From: Bog-532 sp963742865
GTDB lineage: Bacteria > Actinomycetota > Actinomycetes > Streptosporangiales > Streptosporangiaceae
NCBI GenBank assembly: GCA_963742865.1
Contig: CAVUNW010000043.1
Span: forward strand, 76,454-140,453
DNA: 64,000 bases
Direction of reading: 5' to 3'
Under the pieces are notes generated by a model, which made no database searches, was not told the DNA's origin, and saw only the letters and a program-made list of their open reading frames with translations. Shown here piece after piece: positions 27,604 through 37,498 of the stretch (positions are counted from its first letter, which is position 1; each line of letters begins with the position of its first letter). Both the position numbers and the translations under genes were made by a program.

Positions 27604-29978
27604 ATGAGTTGTGACCTGGAGCTGGAGATCGCACCTGGCGCCACGTCCGGCCATTACATCATTACGGTCGACTCACCCGCTGGTGCCGCGTCGGGTCGGC
27701 TGCGGCTGGACGCGGAAAGGCTACTGAGCCGAAGACGGGAACTCGCATCTGCCGTACTGGCCTCGGCTGTGCCAACCCGCAGCACGCTGTCAGCACAGGA
27801 ACTGCCCGTACGTGAAGTCGGCCAACAGCTATTCGAGGCAGTATTTGCCGAACGGGTGTATGGCCGGTATACCGCCAGTGTGCAGGAGGCGGCGCGCCGG
27901 GGTGAGCCGTTGCGTGTGGTGTTGCGATTGCGCGCACCGGAGCTGGCGGGACTGCCCTGGGAGGCCATGTTCGACACGGAAGCCGACGAGTACCTTTGCC
28001 AGCGAGAACCGATCGTCCGCTACGTCGAGACCGCCCAGCCAGCCACTCCGCTTCCCGTCAATCCGCCGCTGCGCGTGCTCGGCCTCGTCTCGGCTCCCCG
28101 TGATCTGCCCGCGCTCGACGTGGCCGAGGAGCGACGTCGGCTAACGGACGCCATAGATGATCTCGGAAGACGGCGGCAGATAGAGCTGACTTGGGCGTCC
28201 GGGGGAACCTGGCCATGTCTGCAAGAGGTGCTGCTGGACGGCCACTGGCACGTGCTGCACTTCATCGGTCACGGTGGCATTGACCGCGGCGTGGGAGTAC
28301 TCGCACTGGAGGATGAGCTCACCGGTCGTGCGAATTTGGTGTCCTCGGCGCGGTTCGCTCGCCTGCTGCACACCTGCCGGCCGGTTCCCGCGCCTCGTCG
28401 TGCTCAATTCGTGCCAGTCCGGCGAGGCGGGCGCTGGCGATCTGCTGTCGAGCACCGCTGCGGCGCTGGTGCACAGTGGCATCAGTGCCGCGGTTGCCAT
28501 GCAATTCGTCGTTACCGATCCCGCAGCTCTGGCTTTCTCCCGTGGCTTCTATCAGGCGCTGGCCCATGACCAGCCCGTCGACGAGGCCGTACGGCTCGGC
28601 AGGATCGCGATCGACGGCACTAGCGAGAACACTCTCGAGTGGGTTACCCCGGTTCTGTTCCTCCGGACCGACGAAACACGGCTCTTCGCGATCATCAAGC
28701 CAGACGACGGCGACGCGCTTCTTCTGTCGAAGCAGCCATCCCCTGAGAGGGAGGCACGCGAGGGAACAATTCGCGGGCTCTACATGCAGGCGCTCGCCGC
28801 GATGCGAACCGGCCGGCACACTGATGCAATTACGCTGTTCGACAGCCTGCTTGCGCTGGAGCCAGATTATGAAGACGCGGCCGACCGGCGAGACGCGGCG
28901 CGGCGCAGCCAGCGCTCGGCAGAGAGTTACCAGCGGGGGCGCGCCGCCGAGGCCGCTCGGAACTGGACTTCGGCGGTCACCGAATACACGGCGATTACCG
29001 AGCCGGCCGATCGCGATGTCCCCCATCGCCTCGCTGACTGCAGCAGGCGCCAGCAGATCGCGAGCCTGCTCGAGGAATTGCGCATGCACACCCATGCCAG
29101 CGAGTGGCAGGCGGTCATCGCTGTCAGCGATGACCTGACCGCCCTCGGGCTGAAGTCCGCCGAAGTTGACCGGGCGACCAGGAATGCTCGCCATCAGCTA
29201 CGACGCGAAGACGAGGCAAGCCACGCTGGACCCTACGGACCCGGGCAGAACGGCTTGGCGGCACGAATCGCAGCGGTTACGACTGGCCGGCTTCGCCGGA
29301 ACCAGCCCGCCAGACCAGCCGAAGGTGTCAGCACGCGGAGATCGCGGGACGAGTCCCGTTCCCTCAGCGGAAAGTGGAGGGCTCTCTATGTCTCGCGCTT
29401 TCCGGTGCTCGGGTCGATCACGATCACCGTTCCTCTGTTCATCTTGGCCACCGACCTCTCAGGTATCATTCCAATCTATTCAGTAGCCCCCTATTGGGTA
29501 ATGGCAATACTTGGGCTAACTGGAATTGCAGGGTCGGCAATCGACCATCAAAATAGATGTGGAATATCCGCCGTGACGGTTGGTTTCAACTCTGCATGGC
29601 TAGCTGGCTATGCCGTCTTCGGGCTGGAGGTATTGAATCATCAATTGTTGGCAACGAACCTCAATCTCTTTTTGACGCTCGTCAGCGTGATAGCAGGCGT
29701 AGGTTTCGTTGGTAACGGACTGATTCTGGCGTATGTCCTCCGTTCATTTTACATTCTTCGTAGGCAGGTAATCGACACTGCTCTGCTCCTGTTCCTGATA
29801 CTTATGGCCGGCGGCCTCGCATTCGTGTCGATCAGCTGGCCGATCCACACGAATCTTCTCCGGGTGGCGGGAGTCGATGTTCTCGGCAGCGTTGCTGGCA
29901 GAACTGGCCGGAATCGTGATTGCATTCACCAGAATCGCCGGGACGAGGTTCGGTTCTAGCCCAGATCATTCACGCTGA
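27604..29978 (+). CDS. CHAT-domain caspase-like protease with TPR-like region and C-terminal membrane bundle, two frameshifts
   Basis: About 790 residues when two frame breaks (near 28385 and 29875) are repaired. The N-terminal CHAT domain has the catalytic His in LHFIGHGG (His223) and the catalytic Cys in VVLNSCQSGEAG (codon 28412-28414). It starts with the common lead-in LRAPELAGLPWEAMFD. Residues about 390-550 look like TPR-type helical repeats (GLYMQALAAMRTGRHTDAIT, SYQRGRAAEAARNWTSAVTE). A charged linker then leads to five or six transmembrane helices (for example LFLTLVSVIAGVGFVGNGLI). A last helix, AALLAELAGIVIAFTRIAG, is recovered only after the second break. The 3' part is AT-richer than its surroundings, suggesting horizontal transfer. 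Likely a membrane-anchored effector protease paired with the upstream Trypco1 gene. Confidence 0.8.
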
Positions 29979-30170
29979 TCGTTGCTACGTAGCTTGTGGT
30001 GGCGGCAGGTTCACATCGTGGATCTTGATTTTGGGTCCTGGCACGACGGAACGCGGCAACGCCGACGTTAAGCTCTCAGGGGCTGGGCGGGGCGCCTTGC
30101 GCTCCCTGGCTGGCCGCGCGACCGGCCGCATAGGCTGCCAGTAGCGGCGGAATAGCCCCGAGGTTTGCTG

Positions 30171-31412
30171 ATGCTTGATGACCTCGCCGGGAAGCGGACC
30201 GGCGAGCGTATCCAGATCCTGCGCGAGCGTAAGGGCCTGACGAGGGCCGTGCTGGCCGGGCTGGTCGGCATGTCCCCGTCCTGGCTGAAGGGCATCGAGC
30301 GGGGCACCAGGCTGCCGCCGCGCCTGCCGCTGCTGGTCAAGCTGGCCGAAGCGCTCGCGGTGGGGGACGTGGCGGTGCTGGCCGGGACCGACATGGACAT
30401 CGGCGGAGCTACTTCCGTGCCGGTAGCCTCCTTCGCCCGCATCCCGCACGACGCGGTGCCAGCGATCCGTGAGGCAGTCCGCGATCCCCTGCTGACGGTC
30501 CCCGCCAGCCGGGTCGACGTGGCCGCGCTGGCATCCAGGACGGCGGATGCGTGGCAGTTGTGGCATCAATCCCCCGAGCACCGCACCGACGTCGGCCGCG
30601 TGCTGCCGCGCCTGGTCACGGACGCACGAGTGGCTGCGCGCTCTGCTGGTAGCGAGGGCCGCCGGGCCGCTAACGCCGTGCTGGCCGACGTGTACGCCCT
30701 GGTTCAGCATGAGGTGGTGTGGGCCTCGGAGACGGAGCTGACCTGGACAGTGGCGGACCGGGCGATGACGGCCGCGCAGGAAGCCGACACGCCCGCCGCA
30801 TTGGCCGGGGCCGCGTGGACGCTCGGCATGGTGCAGCGCTCGGCCGGCGACACCGATGAGGCGATGACACTGGCGCTGGAGGCGGCCGGGCTGCTGGAAT
30901 CCCGGCTGGAAGACGCCCATGACGAGCTGCGCGCGATGTACGGGGCCTTGCAGCTGCACGCGGCGACGACGGCGGCGCGGGCCGGCCGGGAGGGCGACGC
31001 CTGGGGGCATTGGGACGCGGCCAGGGTCACCGCCGCAGGACTGAGCGACGGCTACCACCATCCATGGACCATGTTTGGCGAGTCCAACGTCAAGCTGCAC
31101 GCCGTCTCGATCTCCGCTGACCTGTCCAAGTCCGCGGAGGCCCGCAGCAGCGCCGAGACCATCGACCCCGAAGAGATCCCGAGCCGGGAACGCCGGGGCC
31201 GCCTCGGCGTCGAGATCGCCCGTGCTTACCACCAGCGCCGCGACTACCCGGCCATGCTGCACTGGCTCGAAGAGGCGTACCGGACGTCCGCCGATTCGGT
31301 GCGCTACTCCCCCTCCGCCCGGCAGATGGCCGCTGACGCGGTAGATCACGGCGGCCCGCTGATCAGCCGCAGGGCACGGTCGCTGGCCGGGAGCATCGGG
31401 CTGCCGCTGTAG
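30171..31412 (+). CDS. XRE-family regulator with large helical C-terminal domain
   Basis: Protein of 413 residues. The N-terminal Cro/C1-type HTH is clear: RIQILRERKGLTRAVLAGLV, GMSPSWLKGIERG and LPPRLPLLVKLAEALAV. The remainder is an all-helical TPR-like sensor domain typical of actinomycete XRE regulators (WASETELTWTVADRAMTAAQ, WTLGMVQRSAGDTDEAMTLA). The ATG at 30171 has GAGG upstream. Two tiny genes follow on the same strand, a common arrangement in actinomycetes. It lies 192 bp after the CHAT gene, but its base composition matches the core genome, so it may not regulate the island. Confidence 0.85.
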   Translation: MLDDLAGKRTGERIQILRERKGLTRAVLAGLVGMSPSWLKGIERGTRLPPRLPLLVKLAEALAVGDVAVLAGTDMDIGGATSVPVASFARIPHDAVPAIREAVRDPLLTVPASRVDVAALASRTADAWQLWHQSPEHRTDVGRVLPRLVTDARVAARSAGSEGRRAANAVLADVYALVQHEVVWASETELTWTVADRAMTAAQEADTPAALAGAAWTLGMVQRSAGDTDEAMTLALEAAGLLESRLEDAHDELRAMYGALQLHAATTAARAGREGDAWGHWDAARVTAAGLSDGYHHPWTMFGESNVKLHAVSISADLSKSAEARSSAETIDPEEIPSRERRGRLGVEIARAYHQRRDYPAMLHWLEEAYRTSADSVRYSPSARQMAADAVDHGGPLISRRARSLAGSIGLPL

Positions 31413-31532
31413 CAGGGGGCGCAGACTGCGCCCCTCGCCATGGGTCCGCATACCGGGCTGATGCCGGCCCGGGACCTGCCTATCGTCGGGCCGCATGACG
31501 GTAACCATGCGGATACACGGGGAGAACTCCTG

Positions 31533-31631
31533 ATGGGTGAGGCGATTACCGCCACCGGCCCGGACGGGCTGCGCGAGCTGATCATTGAGGATTACGCCGC
31601 GCAGCCGGTCTCCCGTGAGGTGACCACATGA
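31533..31631 (+). CDS. Very small hypothetical protein
   Basis: 32 residues (ITATGPDGLRELIIEDYAAQ). Supported by a ribosome-binding site GGGGAGAACTCCTG before the ATG and by the ATGA overlap of its stop with the next start. No recognised domain. Confidence 0.45.
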   Translation: MGEAITATGPDGLRELIIEDYAAQPVSREVTT

Positions 31632-31834
31632 CCGGCTGGCCGATCCCGCCTTCGCCCTCTGCGCACGTCCAGGCCGCCGCGCTTCAGGCAGCGTTTCCCG
31701 GTTACACGATCAACGTGATCATGCGTTGGAACGAGAAGCCCCGCTTTGAGGCAGTCAGCCGGGACGGCGGCAGCCCGTACGCCCTGATCAGCTCCGACGC
31801 ACGCGAGATCTGGCGGGAACTGCGCGGCCAGTAG
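31628..31834 (+). CDS. Small hypothetical protein downstream of the XRE regulator
   Basis: 68 residues: VQAAALQAAFPGYTINVIMR, KPRFEAVSRDGGSPYALISS and a C-terminal REIWRELRGQ. Small proteins of this type commonly accompany actinomycete XRE regulators, possibly as accessory or antagonist proteins. The role is not established. Translationally coupled to the preceding 32-residue gene through ATGA. Confidence 0.6.
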   Translation: MTGWPIPPSPSAHVQAAALQAAFPGYTINVIMRWNEKPRFEAVSRDGGSPYALISSDAREIWRELRGQ

Positions 31835-31920
31835 GCCGCCGGTGCGATGGCGAGGTTCACAGCAGCCGCTTGGGCGTGATCTGCCAGTCTCAGCCGCGTT
31901 CCGCGCGGTATTTGCGCAGG

Positions 31921-32016
31921 TGGCGGAGGCGGACGGGAATCGAACCCGCCAGCGCCGCAGCGCAGCGCTCACCGGTTTTGAAGACCGGGGGGGCCACCAG
32001 GCACCCGGACGCCTCC
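31921..32016 (-). tRNA. selC: tRNA-Sec (selenocysteine, anticodon TCA)
   Basis: 96 nt including an encoded CCA. The acceptor stem GGAGGCG pairs with CGCCTCC, followed by discriminator G. The anticodon arm is CCGGT-CTTCAAA-ACCGG, with TCA at 31981-31979. A long variable arm (around GAGCGC...GCGCT) and the T-arm CGGGTTCGATTCCCG are present. The TCA anticodon with a long extra arm is diagnostic for tRNA-Sec, which decodes in-frame UGA. selB and selA lie 5.5-9 kb away on the same strand. Confidence 0.92.
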
Positions 32017-32162
32017 GCCGCGACTCTACTGCGGGCGCATTGGCCGCCGGCGCCGTAGCGCCCCCGTCATCGGTCCGTGCCGTCGCCACGTCGCAGGTCC
32101 GGGCCGTTATACCGGCACAATGGGAGACGGCCTAGACCAGGAAGATCCATAACGAGGAGGCG

Positions 32163-33845
32163 ATGTCCGCCGTGAGCCCCAATCATCCGTGGTGGCAGGA
32201 CGCGGTTGTCTACGAGGTGTACCCGCGCAGCTTCGCCGATTCCGACGGAGACGGCATCGGGGATCTCGCCGGTGTGCGCTTGCGCCTGCCATATCTGTCG
32301 GAGCTCGGGGTGGACGCCATCTGGATCACGCCGTTCTATCCGTCCCCGCTCGCGGACGGCGGTTACGACGTCAGCGACTACCGTGACGTGGATCCGCGGC
32401 TGGGGACCCTGGCGGCCTTCGACGAGCTGGTGGCTGCGGCGGCCGAGTATGGCATCCGCGTGATCGTAGACCTCGTGCCGAACCACTGCTCGTCTGAGCA
32501 CCCGCTGTTCCGCGCAGCGCTGGCAGCCCCGGCTGGCAGCCCCGAACGCGAGATGTTCTTCTTTCGGGACGGGCGCGGCGCGGGCGGGGACGAACCGCCC
32601 AACAACTGGCAGTCGGTGTTTCACGGCCCGGCGTGGACGCGGGTCACCGAGGCGGATGGCCGTCCCGGACAGTGGTACCTGCACCTGTTCGATGCAGGCC
32701 AGCCCGACTGGAACTGGCGCAACCCCGCCGTCAGCAGCTACTTCGATGAAGTCATCAAATTCTGGCTCAGCCGCCGCGCCGCCGGGTTGCGCATCGACGT
32801 GGCGCACGGGCTGTTCAAGGACCCGGACCTGGCCGACCTCACCGAGACGCTCGCGCCGCACGCCCCCTCCCCCTACTATCACCGGGCCGAACTGCGCGAG
32901 CTCTACAAGCTGTGGCGGGTCATCCTCGACTCCTATGTGCCGGGCGAGTTTCCCGGCCCGCGCACCGCGGTCGGGGAGGTCTGGTACGACTCTCCCGAGA
33001 CGCTGCGGCTGTACCTCGACGGCGCCGGGCTCCCCCAGGTCTTCAACTTCCAGCTCGTCATGGCGCGCTGGGACGCGGCCGAGATGCGGACCGCGATTGA
33101 CGCGATCGAGGGCCTGGCGGGTGGCGACCGCGCGCCCTGGGTGATCGGCAATCACGACGTGCCCCGCCCGGTCAGCCGGTACGCGGCCGGCGGGGCCGGA
33201 GCCCCGAACCAATCCGCCGGGCTGCCCCGGGTGGGCGACCCCGAACTGCGGGCCGGCGCGCGGCGGGCGCGCGCGGCGGCGCTGCTGATGCTCGCGCTGC
33301 CCGGCTCGGCGTACATCTATCAGGGGGAGGAACTCGGCCTGCCCGAGGTGGTCGAGCTGCCCGACGAGGCGCGCCAGGATCCGACGTTCCGCCGGTCCGG
33401 CGGGACGGCTCCCGGCCGGGATGGCTGCCGCGTGCCCCTGCCGTGGTCGTCAACCGGGTCCTCGTTCGGGTTTTCCACCGGTCACCGCGACGGTGAGCAC
33501 GCGGCCCCCTGGCTGCCCCAGCCGGGCTACTGGGGCCAGTACAGCGTCGCGGATCAGATCGATGACCCCGGGTCGTTCCTGAACCTGTACCGCGCGGCGC
33601 TCAAGCTGCGGCGTACCCATCCGGCCCTGGGGCTGGGCACGCCCGGGCAGAACGCCCCGCTCATGCGGTGGCTGGAGTCAGCCCCGGGCACGCTGGTCTT
33701 CACCCGCGAGCCCGGGTTCGTCTTCGCCGCCAACCTGGGGACGGCGCCGGTGCCGATGCCGCCGCACGCCCGGATCCTGCTGGCCAGCGAGCCGATTAGC
33801 GACGGCAAGCTGCCGCCGGACACGGCGGTATGGCTGGCGTCCTGA
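32163..33845 (+). CDS. GH13 alpha-glucosidase/alpha-amylase family enzyme
   Basis: Cytoplasmic-looking enzyme of 560 residues without signal peptide. It begins WWQDAVVYEVYPRSFADSDG. Conserved GH13 regions are visible: VDLVPNHCS, nucleophile Asp in GLRIDVAHG, acid/base Glu in TAVGEVWYD and the third Asp in VIGNHDVPR. The PYLSELGVDAIWITPFYPSP start is typical of oligo-glucosidases. It likely hydrolyses or transfers alpha-glucosyl residues from maltose-type sugars. GAGGAGG precedes the ATG at 32163. Confidence 0.92.
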   Translation: MSAVSPNHPWWQDAVVYEVYPRSFADSDGDGIGDLAGVRLRLPYLSELGVDAIWITPFYPSPLADGGYDVSDYRDVDPRLGTLAAFDELVAAAAEYGIRVIVDLVPNHCSSEHPLFRAALAAPAGSPEREMFFFRDGRGAGGDEPPNNWQSVFHGPAWTRVTEADGRPGQWYLHLFDAGQPDWNWRNPAVSSYFDEVIKFWLSRRAAGLRIDVAHGLFKDPDLADLTETLAPHAPSPYYHRAELRELYKLWRVILDSYVPGEFPGPRTAVGEVWYDSPETLRLYLDGAGLPQVFNFQLVMARWDAAEMRTAIDAIEGLAGGDRAPWVIGNHDVPRPVSRYAAGGAGAPNQSAGLPRVGDPELRAGARRARAAALLMLALPGSAYIYQGEELGLPEVVELPDEARQDPTFRRSGGTAPGRDGCRVPLPWSSTGSSFGFSTGHRDGEHAAPWLPQPGYWGQYSVADQIDDPGSFLNLYRAALKLRRTHPALGLGTPGQNAPLMRWLESAPGTLVFTREPGFVFAANLGTAPVPMPPHARILLASEPISDGKLPPDTAVWLAS

Positions 33846-33903
33846 ACGGAGGGCTGCCTATCTGTTTGGTGGATGCTGCCTGTTCGGTGGATGGCTCCTT
33901 CGC

Positions 33904-34998
33904 TTACTTCATGGGCCAGCTGGCGGGCACCTTGAGCCGTCTGGCTAGTTCTCCGTAGGGTTCTTCGGGCAGCACGAGGCGGGCGACCCGCAGGATCGCC
34001 ATCGGGTCCTCGCCGGGTGGCCGCAGCACGCAGATCGTGTCGTCGTGCTTGTTGCGCGTCACGACGACCCGATCGTGGTCGGCCAGCACGATGTGCGCTT
34101 GCTCCGCGCCGGGCCGCGCGGAGCCTGGATCCGTGGAACCGGGTCCGGTGGAGGCCGGACCCGCGGCGGCCGGACCCGCGGCGGTCTCGGCCTGGCGGAG
34201 CTGGACGGTGCGGGCGAGCGCGGCTTGTTGCCGGTGGCGGCGGATGGCCAGCGCGGCCTCGGTGAGGAACACCAGCCCGATGAGCAGGCCGACGGCCAGC
34301 AGCAGGAGGGTCAGCCAGGCCGGCATGCCGGTGGTGGTGGGTGCGGGTTTGGTGGCCGGCCGGGGCGGATGCCCGTGGCCGGCGGGCGCGGGCGGCGCGG
34401 AGCCCGGTTGCGGCTGCTGGCCGCCGGTGACCGGCGCCGGCGCGGCGGGCGCGGCGGGGTGCGGGACCGTCAGGATGGTGCCCGGGTGGATGGTGCCCGG
34501 ATTGGGCCCGATCGCCTGCCGGTTGGCGTGGTACAGGGCGGGCCAGCCGCCGGGCACGCCCAGCCCGGCGGCGATCGCGGCCAGGGTGTCGCCGGGCTGC
34601 ACGGTGTAGCGGGCCGGGGCGGTCACGCCGGGCAGCGCCAGCACCGTCCCGGCATGCAGCAGGCCGGGATCGGGGCCGATCCGCGGCCGGTTGGCCGCAT
34701 ACAGCGCGGGCCAGCCGCCGCGGATCGCGAACCGGGCGGCGATGCCGGACAGCGTGTCGCCGGGCTGCACGGCGTACCGGGCCGCTGGGCGGGCCGCGGC
34801 CGGGGCCGCCGCCGTGGTGGTGCTGAGGTTGCTGGCCAGGAACAGGCCAGCAGGCCGATCGGGGTGTTTGCCGGTGCGGGTACTCGCCGGGGCCGGGTGG
34901 ACCGGGTGGACCGGTCCGGGCCCGCCGGCCGCCACCAGGCCGGCCGGCACGATGCTCACGGCGAGCACCAGGCACGCGGGCACAAGCCACGTACGCAT
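33904..34998 (-). CDS. Membrane-anchored protein with two LysM domains
   Basis: Protein of 364 residues. An N-terminal signal (WLVPACLVLAVSIVPAGLVA) is followed by two LysM modules: YAVQPGDTLSGIAARFAIRG (about 72-115) and YTVQPGDTLAAIAAGLGVPG (about 130-180). A Pro/Ala-rich stretch and one transmembrane helix (LTLLLLAVGLLIGLVFLTEA) lead to a cytoplasmic tail. LysM binds peptidoglycan. The module variant GGWPALYxANRxxIGPxPG is typical of actinobacteria. The ATG follows GGAAGGAAAG. It lies 90 bp downstream of the repeat-rich secreted protein gene and is probably co-transcribed with it. Confidence 0.8.
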   Translation of the reverse strand: MRTWLVPACLVLAVSIVPAGLVAAGGPGPVHPVHPAPASTRTGKHPDRPAGLFLASNLSTTTAAAPAAARPAARYAVQPGDTLSGIAARFAIRGGWPALYAANRPRIGPDPGLLHAGTVLALPGVTAPARYTVQPGDTLAAIAAGLGVPGGWPALYHANRQAIGPNPGTIHPGTILTVPHPAAPAAPAPVTGGQQPQPGSAPPAPAGHGHPPRPATKPAPTTTGMPAWLTLLLLAVGLLIGLVFLTEAALAIRRHRQQAALARTVQLRQAETAAGPAAAGPASTGPGSTDPGSARPGAEQAHIVLADHDRVVVTRNKHDDTICVLRPPGEDPMAILRVARLVLPEEPYGELARRLKVPASWPMK

Positions 34999-35088
34999 GA
35001 TGCGCTCACTTTCCTTCCGAGGGGATCGGCGCCGGGCCTCACCGGCCCAGGGCGCCGAAGGGGACGAACCGTTCGGGAAGGAAAGGAC

Positions 35089-37339
35089 TTACGCCGGCGG
35101 CACCTCCGGCAGATACGAACGCCACACAAGCTGGGCGGCGGCGCCGCGGGCCACCCGCAGCACCACCAGCACCTGATGGGCCGTCAGGGCCGCCCCCAGG
35201 CTGCCCTGCACCCCGCCGCCGTGACCGCCCAGGCCGCTGCCGGCCCCGCCGGCGCCGCCCGCGCCGCCGCCCAGCCCCACGGCCGGCAGCCGCGGCAGCA
35301 CCGGCACCAGCGGCGGCGCCCCGCCGGCCGCCCCCGCCGCCGCGGAAAGCGAACTGGCGCCCCGCCCCGTCACGGCGGCCGGGACGGCGGACACGCCCAG
35401 GCCGGGGCCGGACAGGCCCGGCGACCCCGCCGCCGGACTCAGCGCCCGGCCAGCGGGCATGCGGGCTCCGATGACGGCCCAGGACTGCGGGCCCGGAACC
35501 GGCGCCGCCGCGTAACCGGACCGGACCGCCGCACCAGCGACCGGGCCGGGCACGGCGGCGGCCGAAACGACCGGCAGCGCCGTTCCGGTGACCGGGGCGA
35601 GCACCGCCGGCGCCGCAGCGGCGACCGGGGCCAGCCCGGTGCTGACCGCGGCCAGCGCCCCGGTGGTGGCCGACAAGACCGGCGCCAGGGCCCCGGTCAC
35701 GGGCGAAAGCACCGGCGCCAGCACACCGGCCACGGACCGGCAGAACCGAACCCACCGCACCAGTGACCGGCACCAGCACACCCGCAACCGGCAGCCACCA
35801 CACCCGTCACCGGCGCCAGCACGACCCGACCGGCGCCAGCACACCCGTGACGGACGACACGACCGGCGCCACCGCCCCCGTGGCGGTCGACACGACCGGC
35901 GCCACCGCGCCGGTGAGAGGGGCGCCACCGCGCCGTGACCGCGGACAAGACCGGGGCCACCGCGCCCGTGGCGGTCGACAGACCGGGCGCCACCGCGCCC
36001 GTGACCGTGGACAAGACCGGCGCCACCGCGCCCGTGACCGTGGACAAGACCGGCGCCACCGCGCCGGTGGCCGTGGACACGACCGGGGCCACCGCGCCTG
36101 GTCGCGCCAGGGCCCCCGCGCTGGACAAGACCGGGGCCACCGCACGGCCGGGGTCGACAGGACCGGCGGCCGGGGCGACCGCTGACCGCATCGACGAGGA
36201 CCGGCGCCGCGACGCCGGCGCCGGGGCAGCCACCGGCTTCGCCGTCGCACGACCGGGGCCACCGCGCTGGTGGCCGTCGATACGACCGGGGCCACTGCGC
36301 TGGTCACCGGGGCCACCGCGCCGGTCACGGTGGAGACGGCCGGGGTGACCGCAACGGCGGCCGGGGCGACCGCTGCCGCCACCGACGTACGGCCGAGACG
36401 ACCGGCGCCGGGGCAGCCACCGGCTTCGCCGTGACGGCCGGGGCCACCGGGCCGGGGCGACCGGGGCGACCGCGCCCAGGCCCTTAACCGCAGCGGCGGC
36501 CTTGGACGCAGCCCCCGGCGCGGCCGGCGCGGCCGAGCTGACTGTGGACGCTACCGGCGCCGCCGAGACGACTGTGGACGCTACCGAGCCGACCGGGCCA
36601 GCCGCTGACTTCGGGCTGGCTACCGCAGTGACCGGCGTCGGGCTGCCCACCGAAGCGACCGGGGCCGCCGGCCTCGGCACGGTGACGGGAGCCGCCGGCT
36701 TGGACGTGACCGCGGAAACGGCCGGCTGGGACGTGACCGCGGAAACGGCCGGCTTGGACGTGACCGCGGAAACGGCCGGCTGGACGTGACCGCGGAAACG
36801 GCCGGCTGGACGTGACCGCCGAGGTGGCCGACTGCGGGGTCGCTCCCACGGTGGCCGGGACCGCCGGCTTCGACGCGGCAGCGGAGACGACCGGCGTGGC
36901 TACGGCGGACGTAGCCGGGGCCGCGGTCACCGGGGCGGTCACCGCCGCAGCCGGCTGCACCGCGACGGGCTTCGCAGCGGTCGCCGGGACAGCCGACGTC
37001 GACGTGGACGCGGCGGCGGCAACCGGCGCGGCAGCGGCAGCAACCGGCGCGGCAGCGGCAGGCTGGGACGGAACGGCAGGCGCGGTGGGCTTGGCCGCGG
37101 CGGCGGGGGTAACGGATGCCGCCGCCGACGTGACCGCGGATGCTACAGAACTGCCGGTACTCAGTCGCCGAGGCGGCTGGCTGGGACGCGGCGACCGGAG
37201 CCGCTCCCAGCGGCGGGGCAGGCGGCGTCGATGCGTGGGCCTGCCGGGAAAACACCAGCAAGAGCACCATAGTCCCGGCAGCCAGAACTGCGACTTGCAC
37301 CGCTCGGCGAGCGATATGCCGCAATGCCGCCTGGGCCAC
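35089..37339 (-). CDS. Repeat-rich Ala/Val/Pro/Thr secreted protein, several frameshifts
   Basis: The N-terminus has a signal-like helix (VQVAVLAAGTMVLLLVFSRQ, then AHAS) and the GTG at 37339 follows GGGAG. The body is low-complexity: VAPVVSTATGA-type 11-residue units, SAVTSKPAV-type 9-residue units and Ala/Pro linkers. It ends with a more ordinary C-terminus (AALTAHQVLVVLRVAR, WRSYLPEVPPA). Reading needs at least four frame changes (near 37165, 36790 and in the 35.7-36.4 kb array). At 36775 the 27-bp repeat unit shrinks to 26 bp, which directly explains one of them. Probably a cell-envelope or spore-surface protein paired with the LysM gene; that is inference. Confidence 0.5.
35930..36120. 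repeat. 33-bp tandem repeats coding for 11-residue units
   Basis: Units around GTGACCGTGGACAAGACCGG recur in head-to-tail 33-bp steps; some copies have GTGGCGGTCGACA or carry single-base length changes. On the minus strand they encode VAPVLSTVTGA-like units of the secreted protein. Confidence 0.75.
36694..36826. repeat. 27-bp tandem repeat with 26-bp variant units
   Basis: Units starting GCCGGCTTGGACGTGACCGC begin at 36694, 36721 and 36748 (27 bp each). The copies at 36775 and 36801 read GCCGGCTGGACG, one base shorter. The length change shifts the reading frame of the secreted protein. Confidence 0.8.
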
Positions 37340-37498
37340 GAGCAGCTCCCGTCCGGTCGGGAGGGACAAACCTGACCGGCCGTTTGCGACCGGAACAGAC
37401 AGATTTGACTGCCTTTCCCGCCATTATTAGATCAAAACCTGCTCACGCGCCAGTTTTTCGGACTATTTAGCCTGATTGAAGGCGGTTTGCCCCGTCCG

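Noticed and set aside
35930..36120. Possible CRISPR array from regularly spaced 33-bp units
   Set aside because: Units are directly adjacent with no unique spacers and encode a protein repeat; no cas genes are near.
35588..36348. Plus-strand open frames with GATAPVTVDKTGATAPV-type repeats
   Set aside because: They are the antisense reading of the minus-strand repeat protein, which has a signal peptide, a ribosome-binding site and an ordinary C-terminus; the plus-strand frames have none.
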